64,000 nt of DNA from NCBI RefSeq assembly GCF_002160825.1, contig NZ_NFLI01000005.1, positions 62,001 to 126,000 of the forward strand. Direction: 5' to 3'. Under the pieces are notes generated by a model. The model searched no databases and had not been told where the DNA came from. It worked only from the letters and a program-made list of their open reading frames with translations. Source of the stretch: Lachnoclostridium sp. An131 (GTDB lineage: Bacteria; Bacillota; Clostridia; Lachnospirales; Lachnospiraceae). The translations under genes were made by a program, and so were the position numbers. This document shows positions 26,501 to 34,711 of this stretch, piece after piece (within the stretch, counting starts at the first letter, position 1; the number at the start of each line of letters is the position of its first letter).

Positions 26501-26533
26501 CTTAACAAATCCTGAAGCATATCTTAACAAATC
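26501..26533 (-). promoter_or_regulatory. Direct repeats for response-regulator binding (autoregulation)
   Basis: CTTAACAAATC occurs at 26501-26511 and 26523-26533 on the plus strand, exactly 22 bases apart, 72 bases before the regulator start. Two helical turns is the normal spacing for tandem OmpR-class binding. Confidence 0.75.
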
Positions 26534-26561
26534 TGAAAACGGAATACAATCCAGACAACAA

Positions 26562-26597
26562 GGACGCCCCAAAACCAAGCATGATTTTGAAACGCCC
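26562..26597 (-). terminator. Terminator of the hydrogenase operon
   Basis: Minus strand: a 16-pair stem from GGGCGTTTCAAAATCA to TGGTTTTGGGGCGTCC around TGCT, followed by TTGTTGTC. The tail is only moderately T-rich. Confidence 0.68.
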
Positions 26598-26636
26598 TCT
26601 TTGTACATCTCACTCCGCTGTAATTCCGATACTTCT

Positions 26637-28379
26637 CTATTCTGCCTTCAGTTCCGCCGGCATCTTCCAGGCACTGTGATCTGTGTGCAGAAGCTCATGG
26701 GCCCTGTGGGACAGCGGCGATCCCAGATAATCCTCGTAGCATTTGAGCACGGAAGGATTCTCATGGGAAAACCGCAGAGCGCTGCCCTTATCCAGTGTAT
26801 ACAGCCGGCTTCCACGCACCTCACCGAGCTCTTCTCCATCGTGAATGGGCTGTCCGCCGCCTCCGGCACAGCCTCCGGGGCAGGCCATGACCTCCACGAA
26901 ATCATAAGAGACCTCGCCCTTACGCAGCGCTTCGATGAGCTTTCTGGCATTGCCCAGGCCATGGGCCACGGCTATCTTCAGCTTCGTGTCTCCCAGCATG
27001 AATTCCGATTCCCGCCAGCCTTCCATACCGCGGACTGCGCGGAACGCATCCGGATCGGGATTGGAGCCTGTCGCCAGATAATAAGCGCTTCGAAGGGCCG
27101 CCTCCATCACGCCGCCGGTGGCTCCGAAAATCACGCCGGCTCCCGTTCCGATACCTAGAGGCATATCAAAATCTTCCTCCGGAAGCTCTGCAGGAACAAT
27201 ATGCTCTGCTCTGAGCAGCCGATCCACCTCACGGGTAGTCAGAACTACATCCACATCCTGTCCTGCCTGGGCGTCATTCATCACCGGAAGCGCAGATTCC
27301 TGCTTCTTAGCCACACAGGGCATCAGAGATACGCAGAAGATTCTGGCCGGATCCACATTCAGAAGAGAAGCGTAATAGCTCTTCGCCACCGCCCCAAACA
27401 TCTGCTGGGGAGATTTGGCTGTGGACAGCTGGCCAATCATATCGGGGTACTGGGATTTCAGGAAGCGGACCCAGCCGGGACAGCAGGAGGTAAACATCGG
27501 GAAGGTTTCCTTATCCCGGTGCTTCAGCTTCTCCAGAAACTCACTGCCCTCTTCCATAATCGTAAGGTCCGCGCTGAAATCTGTATCAAAAATATAGGAA
27601 AAACCAATCCGCCGAAGCGCCGCCACCAGGCGTCCGGCTGTGGCGAATTCCCGGCTCAGGCCAAACTCCTCGCCCCAGGCCGCCCGCACCGCGGGCGCCA
27701 TCTGCACCACTGTGATTTTATCCGGATCTGCCAGAGCTTCCAGTACCTTCTCTACATCATCCCGTTCCCGGAGCGCTCCTACCGGGCAGTGGGTGATGCA
27801 CTGTCCGCAGAGAGCGCAGTCCGCCTCCTCTATCTTCCGGTTGAGGGAGACATCCACAGTCGTACGGGAGCCTGTTCCCGCCACGTCCCAGATATGTAAG
27901 GACTGTACCTTATCGCAGACCTGCACACAGCGCATACATTTGATACATTTTTTGTAATCACGGATCAGCGGATAATCCGGATTCCATTTCGTCTTCGGAA
28001 GCTGCTTCTCAAAGGGCATCTCCAGAATTCCCAGATCGTTGGACAGCTTCTGGAGCGAACAGTTTCCGCTTCTCGCACAGATGGCGCAGTTGCTGTCATG
28101 CTGGGATAGAATCAGCTCCACATTAATCTTCCGGGTTTTTCTCACCTTCGGGCTGTTCGTGTGAACGATCATCCCCTCGGACGCCCGGGTATTGCAGGCG
28201 GTTACCAGCTTGGAATTGCCTTCCACTTCCACCATACAGACGCGGCAGGCGCCGATCTTGTTCAGCTTTTTCAGGTAGCAGAGTGTGGGAATATGGATTC
28301 CAGCCTGTAAGGCCGCATCGAGGATCGTGGTTCCGTCTTTTACCTGCAGTTCTGTTCCGTCTATCGTAAGCTTTACCAT
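26637..28379 (-). CDS. hydA: [FeFe] hydrogenase catalytic subunit (M3 type)
   Basis: This 580-residue enzyme interconverts protons and H2. In order: a plant-type [2Fe-2S] domain (C34, C45, C48, C62), the His-Cys3 [4Fe-4S] site (H94, C98, C101, C107), two [4Fe-4S] ferredoxin motifs (C145-C155 and C188-C198), and the H-cluster domain with TSCCPGW (297-303), MPCVAKK (353-359) and MACPGGCAGGGGQP (C500, C504). All ligands are present. Its start overlaps the end of the flavoprotein gene by seven bases. Re-oxidation of reduced ferredoxin or NAD(P)H during fermentation is the likely role. Maturases HydEFG are not in the window. Confidence 0.95.
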   Translation of the reverse strand: MVKLTIDGTELQVKDGTTILDAALQAGIHIPTLCYLKKLNKIGACRVCMVEVEGNSKLVTACNTRASEGMIVHTNSPKVRKTRKINVELILSQHDSNCAICARSGNCSLQKLSNDLGILEMPFEKQLPKTKWNPDYPLIRDYKKCIKCMRCVQVCDKVQSLHIWDVAGTGSRTTVDVSLNRKIEEADCALCGQCITHCPVGALRERDDVEKVLEALADPDKITVVQMAPAVRAAWGEEFGLSREFATAGRLVAALRRIGFSYIFDTDFSADLTIMEEGSEFLEKLKHRDKETFPMFTSCCPGWVRFLKSQYPDMIGQLSTAKSPQQMFGAVAKSYYASLLNVDPARIFCVSLMPCVAKKQESALPVMNDAQAGQDVDVVLTTREVDRLLRAEHIVPAELPEEDFDMPLGIGTGAGVIFGATGGVMEAALRSAYYLATGSNPDPDAFRAVRGMEGWRESEFMLGDTKLKIAVAHGLGNARKLIEALRKGEVSYDFVEVMACPGGCAGGGGQPIHDGEELGEVRGSRLYTLDKGSALRFSHENPSVLKCYEDYLGSPLSHRAHELLHTDHSAWKMPAELKAE

Positions 28380-30205
28380 TGTTCCACTCTCCCTCCTTTA
28401 AATGATCCAAAGCCGAATTTGTCGCAGCGCAGGCATCTGTGGGCTTCCTGCATGGCCTCTTCCTCTGTCATACCGCACTCAATCAGCTTAAAGTCCTTCA
28501 CACGCTCGCACACGCTCCGCTCCTTCATATTTACGCGGGCACAGCTCTTTCTGGTGCTCATACGTACTTTCGGAATCTCCACATCCGCGGAAATCACATG
28601 ATGGTAACCAAGGAATTCATCGATATTCGCAGCCGCTACCTTCCCGGCTGCGATGGCACGGATTACCGTAGCAGGCCCTGTCACACAGTCTCCGCCTGCA
28701 AACACGCCGGAAATATCCTTGACGCCGCTCCAGTTCAGCGCATCAATTACGCCCCGCTTCACCGGAATTCCATATTTTTCAAAATTTCTGGAATCAATGC
28801 CCTGGCCAATGGCTACAAGCACCATATCGCAGGCCAGACGTACCTCAGGCTCTGCAGAGTCCATAGGCTTGGGCCTTCCGTTTACAACTGGCCCGATAAT
28901 CTGAGGCTTCACCCAGAGAGCCGCCACCTTTCCTTCCGCATCCTTCTCAATGCGGAGAGGCGCATGCAGCTCCACCAGCTCACAGCCCTCTGCGATGGCG
29001 CCCTCCACCTCCTCCGGCATGGCTGTCATATCCTCACGCCGCCTGCGGTAGGCAATGCGCAGACGCTTTGCCCCCAGACGAACCGCCGAGCGGGCCACAT
29101 CCATAGCCACGTTTCCGCCGCCGATGACAATGATATCCTTTCCTGTAAAGTCCGGAAGCTGGTCATCTCCGATTCCGCGCAGCATTTCCACCGCTGAAAC
29201 CACGCCCTCGGCATCCTCTCCCTCAATACCAATCTTCCGATCCGTATGGGCGCCGATTGCGATATAGACTGCGTCATACTGGCTGCGAAGCTCCAGAATA
29301 TTCGGGCTCTCCCCTACCGTCACACCGGTCTTTACATGGATTCCTGTGCTCAGGAGCTGTTCAATCTCCTTATCCAGGGCCTCCCGGGGCAGGCGGTAGC
29401 TGGGAATCCCATAGCGGAGCATTCCTCCAAGCTGCTTTCTCTGCTCATAAATAGTCACATCATGTCCCATAAGCCGCAGATAGTAGGCTGCGCTGATTCC
29501 TCCCGGGCCGCCTCCGATGACAGCTACCCGTTTTCCGGTGTCTTCCGCCGGCTCCGGAACCGGAACCTCTCCTGCATGCTCCACCGCGAAACGCTTCAGT
29601 CCCCGGATATTGATGGGATCATCCATCAGAGTACGGCGGCAGCGCACCTCGCAGGGATGCTCGCAGATCAGGCCGCACACGCTGGGAAGAGGATTATCCT
29701 TGCGGATCAGGCGCACTGCGTCCGCATAATTTCCTTCTGCTACCAGGGCCACATAACCCGGAATGTCCACCCCCGCAGGACATTGGGATACGCAGGGCAC
29801 CGGCTGGTTCAGCTCGCAGATGCAGCGTCCCCGCAGCACATGCTCCTCGAAATCATTGCGGAAGCCTTTGATCCCCTTCAATACCATCAGGGCCGCTTCG
29901 TAACCTATCGCACAGTCTGCCGAATAAAAAATACTGGAAGCCGTGCTCTCAATCAAATCAATTGTCTCCAGTGTGGCATTTCCATCCAGAACATCTTCCA
30001 TCAGCTTTTCCAGCTGTCCCAGTCCTACCCGGCAGGGCACGCATTTTCCGCAGGACTGTGCATGGCACATCTTCAGAAAAGACGAGGCCAGATCCACGGG
30101 ACAGAGGCCCGGAGGGCTTGCGCTGATTCTTCGTTCCAGATCCTTATACAGTTCTTCTACTGTCGTCTGAGCCTTGTTTTCTGTAATAATGCTGAGTCTG
30201 CTCAT
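28373..30205 (-). CDS. Hydrogenase-partner flavoprotein: NuoF-type Fe-S domain fused to GltD-like NAD(P)H oxidoreductase
   Basis: About 610 residues. The N-terminus carries the [4Fe-4S] motif of NuoF/HydB, SCGKCVPCR (C52, C55, C58) with C98 in DCAIG, but not the FMN/NADH fold. Next comes a cysteine-rich Fer4_20 segment (C130, C138, C142 onwards), then a GltD-like flavoprotein with VAVIGGGPGGISAAYYL and a second nucleotide motif IVIGGGNVAMDVARS. The start at 30205 follows AGGAGG; the upstream TTG start is ignored. Coupling with hydA suggests a two-subunit NAD(P)H-linked hydrogenase, with this protein passing electrons between nucleotide and HydA. Confidence 0.88.
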   Translation of the reverse strand: MSRLSIITENKAQTTVEELYKDLERRISASPPGLCPVDLASSFLKMCHAQSCGKCVPCRVGLGQLEKLMEDVLDGNATLETIDLIESTASSIFYSADCAIGYEAALMVLKGIKGFRNDFEEHVLRGRCICELNQPVPCVSQCPAGVDIPGYVALVAEGNYADAVRLIRKDNPLPSVCGLICEHPCEVRCRRTLMDDPINIRGLKRFAVEHAGEVPVPEPAEDTGKRVAVIGGGPGGISAAYYLRLMGHDVTIYEQRKQLGGMLRYGIPSYRLPREALDKEIEQLLSTGIHVKTGVTVGESPNILELRSQYDAVYIAIGAHTDRKIGIEGEDAEGVVSAVEMLRGIGDDQLPDFTGKDIIVIGGGNVAMDVARSAVRLGAKRLRIAYRRRREDMTAMPEEVEGAIAEGCELVELHAPLRIEKDAEGKVAALWVKPQIIGPVVNGRPKPMDSAEPEVRLACDMVLVAIGQGIDSRNFEKYGIPVKRGVIDALNWSGVKDISGVFAGGDCVTGPATVIRAIAAGKVAAANIDEFLGYHHVISADVEIPKVRMSTRKSCARVNMKERSVCERVKDFKLIECGMTEEEAMQEAHRCLRCDKFGFGSFKGGRVEQW

Positions 30206-30326
30206 AATTTCCTCCTCTCCTTTTCGCTCCAATGCATTTTCGAAACAGCCCAGAAGCTGCAGTCTGCTGCTATTTTTCTGTAAATTTACTCTATCCAGAC
30301 AAATTAGCCCGAAATATGCACTGTAG

Positions 30327-30344
30327 TTGTTAAAATTTTATCAC
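30327..30344 (-). promoter_or_regulatory. Rex-like operator and probable promoter of the hydrogenase operon
   Basis: Plus strand TTGTTAAAATTTTATCAC has one perfect half and one imperfect half of the Rex consensus TTGTTAANNNNTTAACAA. On the minus strand TTGAAA (30354-30349) plus 17 bases gives TAACAA (30331-30326), so the operator would overlap the promoter. Rex control of fermentative hydrogenases is known in clostridia. Confidence 0.55.
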
Positions 30345-30366
30345 TTAATTTTCAAAACGGTCAATC

Positions 30367-30386
30367 CTACATAATATACTATGTAG
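30367..30386. other. Seven-base inverted repeat upstream of the hydrogenase operon
   Basis: CTACATA and TATGTAG are separated by six AT-rich bases, between the ptsH terminator and the hydrogenase promoter. A second regulator site is possible; nothing identifies it. Confidence 0.35.
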
Positions 30387-30391
30387 ATGCC

Positions 30392-30443
30392 AAAAAACAA
30401 AAAGGACGCCGCAGAACCGCATTCCTGCAGTTCCACAGCATCC
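30392..30443 (-). terminator. Terminator of ptsI-ptsH
   Basis: Minus strand: 17 consecutive pairs (several G-U) between GGATGCTGTGGAACTGC and GCGGTTCTGCGGCGTCC around AGGAAT, then TTTTTGTTTTTT. Very strong. Confidence 0.92.
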
Positions 30444-30489
30444 TCTTGATTCCGGCATTTCCCAGCCGGCCATAAGCTCTTTTTTAACC

Positions 30490-30747
30490 CTACAGATTCT
30501 CCTGGAAGAACTTCTGAATAGCCTCAAATGCGGTATCCTCATCTTCTCCCTCGATCGTCACGGTTACTTCCACGCCCTTCTTTACGCCCATGGACATTAC
30601 AGCCATGATTCTCTTGGCGTCAGCCTTCTTTGCTCCGCTGTCAAGGGTAATTGCGCTCTTATATTTTGCCGCTTCCTTTACCAGAAGTCCTGCCGGTCTT
30701 GCGTGAAGTCCCAGCTCATCCTGTACTACATACTTAAACTCTTTCAT
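30490..30747 (-). CDS. ptsH: Phosphocarrier HPr without the regulatory serine
   Basis: This 85-residue HPr carries phosphate from enzyme I to sugar-specific EIIA proteins. H15 lies in GLHARPAG. Aligning from H15 without gaps puts Arg at position 46 (ADAKRIMAVMSMG) where Bacillus HPr has the Ser phosphorylated by HPr kinase. Ser46-dependent catabolite control through CcpA should therefore not work through this protein. It follows ptsI after 121 bases containing a perfect 16-base hairpin (30795-30810, GCCGGA/TCCGGC). The start has AAGGAG. Confidence 0.93.
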   Translation of the reverse strand: MKEFKYVVQDELGLHARPAGLLVKEAAKYKSAITLDSGAKKADAKRIMAVMSMGVKKGVEVTVTIEGEDEDTAFEAIQKFFQENL

Positions 30748-30868
30748 GATGCTTTGTCTCCTTTATTTTTCATAATATTAATTTATAGCCATAAGCCGGA
30801 GGATTCCGGCGAAACTATCTCTGCCTTCTATCCTTCCCTCTGTCCTGGGAAATGTCATTTTCTTACGC

Positions 30869-32488
30869 TTACTCAGCCTCACGGATCTTCTTGCGCAGCT
30901 CCAGCGTAAATACCGGGGAAACAGACAGCTCATCGATACCCATCTGGATAAAGCGGCGTGTCAGCTCCATATCCGCGCCGAGCTCTCCGCAGATGCCGCA
31001 CCATGCGCCATGGTCATGCGCGCACTCGATCGTTCTCTGAATCATGCGGAGCACCGCCTCATGATGCGGATCGTAAATGTTATCCAGAGACTGGTTCTGA
31101 CGGTCAATCGCCAGAGTGTACTGGGTCAGATCGTTGGTTCCGATACTGAAGAAGTCTACCTCCGCAGCCAGCATGTCTGCAATCATAACAGCCGCCGGAG
31201 TCTCTACCATGATTCCAAGCTCCACATCACCGAACGGTATATCGTTCTGTCTCAGCTCGTCCTTCACCTCTTCCACAATCTCCTTAATCCGCTTTACTTC
31301 CGCAACAGAAATAATCATCGGGAACATGATGGAGGCTGTGCCGTAAGCGCTGGCCCGGAAAATCGCACGCAGCTGGGTCTTGAACACATCCACTCTGTCG
31401 AGGCAGATACGGATCGCGCGGTAACCCATGGCCGGATTTTCCTCATGAGGGATATTAAAGTAATCCGCCTGCTTGTCAGCGCCGATGTCCAGTGTACGGA
31501 TAATCACCTTCTTGCCGTTCATCTTGGAAATTACATTCTTATATACCTGGAACTGCTCCTCCTCTGTCGGATAATCGTCACGCCCAAGATAAAGGAACTC
31601 GCTCCGGAACAGGCCGATGCCCTCAGAATCGTTCTCCAATACCGAATCTACATCCTCTTCACTTCCGATATTCGCGTACAGGTGAATGACCTTTCCGCTC
31701 TTCGTCACAGTCGGAAGGCCCTTCAGGCTCTGAAGCAGCAGCTTGCGCTCCTCTTCCCTCTTCTTCTTTTCCTGCATCACAGCCATCGTCACTTCATCCG
31801 GCTCAATATAAATCTTTCCCGTAAATCCATCTACGATGCCAGGTTTTCCCGTCAGGGCCGGATCCAGCTCGATGTCCGCAGTCACGATGCACGGAATATT
31901 CATCATACGGGCCAAAATCGCCGTATGGGAATTTGAGGAGCCCTTCTGGGTCACAATTGCAAGAATCTTGTCCTTTTCAAACTGCACAGTCTCGCTGGGC
32001 GCCAGATCCTCAGCCAGGATAATCACCGGCTCCGGCATCGCCTCAGCGCTTACCTGCGTACCGCTCAAAATAGCGATCAGACGGCTCGAAATATCATTGA
32101 TATCAGCCGCACGGCCGCGCATATAATCATCGTCCATACTCAGGAACATGGCTGCGCATTGCTCACCGGTCACAAATACAGCATACTCTGCGTTTACCTT
32201 GTCCTGCTCAATCATGCCTGTAATGCCCTCGACGAAATCCAGATCCTCAAGCAGCATCTGATGAGCCTCAAAAATCTCAGCCTCAGCCTCTCCTACATCA
32301 CGCAGAGTCTTCTCCTTCAAAAGCCTCAGCTGTTCGCCTGCCTTCTCCTTCGCAGCCATATAGCGGGCCACTTCAGCCGCCGCATCTTCAATTTCTCTCT
32401 TTTCTACAACCTGCTTCGCCTTTTTGAATACGAAAAGCTTTCCGATTGCAACCCCGGAAAATACACTTTTACCCTGACGAGTCTCCAT
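30869..32488 (-). CDS. ptsI: PTS enzyme I
   Basis: This 539-residue phosphoenolpyruvate-protein phosphotransferase starts the sugar PTS cascade. The active-site H188 is in GSSNSHTAILAR. The PEP-binding barrel has GIGLFRSEFLYL, the arginine motif GYRAIRICL and GIMVETPAAV, and ends with SIGTNDLTQYTLA. The ATG at 32488 is eight bases from AGGAGG; the in-frame GTG at 32494 is not used. It is cotranscribed with ptsH from the promoter at 32639-32667, after a roughly 140-base leader. Confidence 0.96.
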   Translation of the reverse strand: METRQGKSVFSGVAIGKLFVFKKAKQVVEKREIEDAAAEVARYMAAKEKAGEQLRLLKEKTLRDVGEAEAEIFEAHQMLLEDLDFVEGITGMIEQDKVNAEYAVFVTGEQCAAMFLSMDDDYMRGRAADINDISSRLIAILSGTQVSAEAMPEPVIILAEDLAPSETVQFEKDKILAIVTQKGSSNSHTAILARMMNIPCIVTADIELDPALTGKPGIVDGFTGKIYIEPDEVTMAVMQEKKKREEERKLLLQSLKGLPTVTKSGKVIHLYANIGSEEDVDSVLENDSEGIGLFRSEFLYLGRDDYPTEEEQFQVYKNVISKMNGKKVIIRTLDIGADKQADYFNIPHEENPAMGYRAIRICLDRVDVFKTQLRAIFRASAYGTASIMFPMIISVAEVKRIKEIVEEVKDELRQNDIPFGDVELGIMVETPAAVMIADMLAAEVDFFSIGTNDLTQYTLAIDRQNQSLDNIYDPHHEAVLRMIQRTIECAHDHGAWCGICGELGADMELTRRFIQMGIDELSVSPVFTLELRKKIREAE

Positions 32489-32521
32489 AATCACATCCTC
32501 CTATCTCCTGCCGCACGATAC

Positions 32522-32554
32522 AAAAAGACCGGATTCTGCAATCTAAAATACCGG
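32522..32554 (-). other. Possible attenuator in the ptsI leader
   Basis: Minus strand: CCGGTATT pairs with AATCCGG (one mismatch), followed by TCTTTTTG. It lies between the promoter and the ptsI start. The stem is short, so function is uncertain. Confidence 0.35.
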
Positions 32555-32638
32555 ACCTATAACTCCCATATCTTATCTCACAAAATCAGGTCTTTCCAAA
32601 GAGCATCTCTCCCGTACATCATGCTTTATCTAGTAAAC

Positions 32639-32667
32639 AATATACCAGCTACAGTGGGAAAAGTCAA
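32639..32667 (-). promoter_or_regulatory. Sigma-A promoter of ptsI-ptsH
   Basis: Minus strand: TTGACT (32667-32662), 17-base spacer, TATATT (32644-32639). Confidence 0.85.
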
Positions 32668-32741
32668 TGTTTTTTCTATCGTCCTGCCGCCGTCGGACCC
32701 GTCTGGTTTTGCCCTCCCAAAACGCTGTTCTCCTATCCTTT

Positions 32742-32918
32742 TTAAGATTTGGAAGCGCTTTTTTCAGGAAGCCTGATATGCTCCGCGCGGGCTTCCAGCA
32801 GCGCTGCTTCCTCTTCCACTCCCTGAAACAGGCGTTTTTTTATCCTTTCGTAATCCGGATCCTTCAGCAGTCCCCTTTTCTTTTTTATTCTTCTGCGCAA
32901 TTTCTCACCATCCGTCAT
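32742..32918 (-). CDS. Possible 58-residue basic/acidic small protein
   Basis: A 58-codon frame begins MTDGEKLRRRIKKKRGLLKD and continues with YERIKKRLFQGVEEEAALLE, a strongly charged, helix-forming pattern that looks protein-like rather than random. It lies between ptsI and the XRE regulator gene. The ribosome site is weak (GGATAGA just before the ATG), and no relative is recognised. It ends about 75 bases before the ptsI promoter -35 box. Confidence 0.45.
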   Translation of the reverse strand: MTDGEKLRRRIKKKRGLLKDPDYERIKKRLFQGVEEEAALLEARAEHIRLPEKSASKS

Positions 32919-33063
32919 TCTATCCAGACATATTTCCTGTCTTCTGTCCGTATTATATCACATTTGTAACGTATAATCTATCTTTTTCATCGGTTTATAA
33001 ACCTTTCTCACACAGCGCAACCTATATTAAAATAATATCAATCAATATTTATGGAGCAGCTTT

Positions 33064-33384
33064 ATGTTTGAAGAAAATTTCTGCATCAAAAGAATCAAAG
33101 AGCTGATGGAAAAGAACGGATACAACACATACCGGCTCGCCAAGCAGTCCGGCATTTCTCTGTCTACCTTAAGTTCTATGTTTGAGCACAATACGGAGCC
33201 CAGGATTGAGACCCTGGAAAAGATATGCTCTGCCTGCAATATTTCTGTCGCCCAGTTCTTTGAACGTTCCTCCAGAGATTTATCAAAGGAACAGGATGAA
33301 ATACTTAAAATTTTTGATTCTCTTTCACGCAAGCACAAGGATATGGCCCGTTCTTACCTGCTTTTCCTCTCAGAAAACGAGTAA
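33064..33384 (+). CDS. XRE-family helix-turn-helix regulator
   Basis: This 106-residue protein has a Cro/CI-type helix-turn-helix in residues 8-62 (IKELMEKNGYNTYRLAKQSG, LSTLSSMFEHNTEPRIETLE), then a C-terminal helical tail that may dimerise. The ATG follows GGAG at seven bases. The following gene is a glycosyltransferase on the same strand 148 bases downstream. The target is unknown. A weak stem GAAAACG/CGTTTTC with a T-rich tail lies over the stop codon (33375-33403). Confidence 0.85.
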   Translation: MFEENFCIKRIKELMEKNGYNTYRLAKQSGISLSTLSSMFEHNTEPRIETLEKICSACNISVAQFFERSSRDLSKEQDEILKIFDSLSRKHKDMARSYLLFLSENE

Positions 33385-33532
33385 AACGGGCGTTTTCTTT
33401 TCTCTGCTTTTATGTTACACTTACCCTGAACCCAAAACAGCACAGTTCCATAATCCGGAGCTCACCTTATCAGCTCCCTGCGGAACACGACAGGCTGCCT
33501 GCGGGAATCAAACTATCTGCACGGGGTAAATC

Positions 33533-34435
33533 ATGAACAGACACGCCTACCTGATTATGGCGCACAACCATTTCGATTTTTTAAAGGAGCTTCTTCTCTG
33601 TCTGGATGACAGAAGAAACGATATCTATCTGCATATCGACAAAAAGGCGGGAAGCCTCGACTTAAACCAGTTTTCCACAGACCTAAAGGAATCCCGGCTC
33701 TTTTTTACGGACCGCCTGGACGTACGCTGGGGCGGATACAGCCAAATCGCCTGTGAGCTGCTGCTGCTAAAGGCTGCCGCTGGCTGTTCCCACGGAGGCC
33801 GGGACGGCGCCTGCCCGGATGAGACATCTGCGCCTCGGAACCATGAGAAAGGCTATGCTTATTATCATCTGCTGTCCGGCTCCGATCTTCCTCTGAAATC
33901 CCAGGATGAGATACATGCCTTTTTTGACCGGCATGCAGGAAAAGAATTTCTGGCCTTTGATAAGGAGCTTTCCCGCCAGGCCCGGGAACGGGTTTCCCTC
34001 TGGCATTATTTCCGGGAAAGCCGCTCTCCTCTGGCTGAACCTGCAGACCATGTTCTGACCCTGCTTCAGCGCCTGCTGCATATCGACCGCCTGAAGGGAA
34101 CCGGTATCGAACTCCGCAAGGGGCCCAACTGGTTCAGCATTACTGACGGCCTGGCTCAATACGTCCTGGAGCATGAAGACTGGATCCGAAAGCATTTCAG
34201 CCATTCCGTCTGCGCGGACGAGCTCTTTCTGCAGACTCTGGCTGCCGCCTCTCCGTTCCGGGAAAATATCTATGACGAAGAAGGAAAAAGTGGTTCTATG
34301 GCCAATCTGCGCTATGTGGACTGGGAACGCGGAAATGAAAACAGTCCCTATACCTTCCAGGAGGAAGATAAGGAACTGCTTCTTGGGCTGCCGCATCTGT
34401 TTGCACGGAAATTTGAGAGGAATGTACTGAAATAA
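33533..34435 (+). CDS. Core-2/I-branching-type glycosyltransferase (GT14-like)
   Basis: This 300-residue protein belongs to the beta-1,6-N-acetylglucosaminyltransferase-related family (PF02485). It has the N-terminal AYLIMAHNHFDFLKELL, the HIDKK strand, RWGGYSQIACELLLLKAA, the hallmark HLLSGSDLPLKSQDEIHAFF, and GPNWFSITDGLAQYVLE. Bacterial members add sugars to capsule or exopolysaccharide. There is no signal peptide, so it acts on the cytosolic side. A 25-residue Cys/Gly-rich insert (AAAGCSHGGRDGACPDETSA) interrupts the usual spacing before the hallmark. No other glycan genes are adjacent, so it may decorate a polymer made elsewhere. Confidence 0.85.
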   Translation: MNRHAYLIMAHNHFDFLKELLLCLDDRRNDIYLHIDKKAGSLDLNQFSTDLKESRLFFTDRLDVRWGGYSQIACELLLLKAAAGCSHGGRDGACPDETSAPRNHEKGYAYYHLLSGSDLPLKSQDEIHAFFDRHAGKEFLAFDKELSRQARERVSLWHYFRESRSPLAEPADHVLTLLQRLLHIDRLKGTGIELRKGPNWFSITDGLAQYVLEHEDWIRKHFSHSVCADELFLQTLAAASPFRENIYDEEGKSGSMANLRYVDWERGNENSPYTFQEEDKELLLGLPHLFARKFERNVLK

Positions 34436-34613
34436 ATTCATCATCCGTATTTTACAGCTCTTAAGCTCTTCTGCAGCCATTAAAAAATGACAATTTTCCG
34501 CACTGTCGGACAGCTGCAGAAATTTCCAGCGTTCTAATGAAGATACCGCAGCCATCCCGAATCGTTTCATTCATTTTTCCTGTCAACAGCTCCCAAACCA
34601 CTATTGCCAGACA
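34436..34613. other. Intergenic region with no gene seen
   Basis: Between the glycosyltransferase and the hairpin after tpiA. No coding frame or RNA motif was recognised. Confidence 0.5.
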
Positions 34614-34667
34614 TGACAAAACACCATTCAACTGACGGTCATCCGCAAGTCAAATGGTGTTCTGTCA
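34614..34667. terminator. Long hairpin between converging glycosyltransferase and tpiA genes
   Basis: Outer arms TGACAAAACACCATT and AATGGTGTTCTGTCA pair with one mismatch and continue as a broken stem to a TCAT loop. No long T run is present, but the position fits a transcript 3' end for tpiA. Confidence 0.65.
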
Positions 34668-34711
34668 TATTTCACAGTGTTTTATTGGTCAAAAACACTC
34701 ATCTTATATCC

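Noticed and set aside
32667-32969. 100-codon plus-strand frame
   Set aside because: It overlaps the ptsI promoter on the opposite strand and the more protein-like 58-codon frame; no ribosome site.
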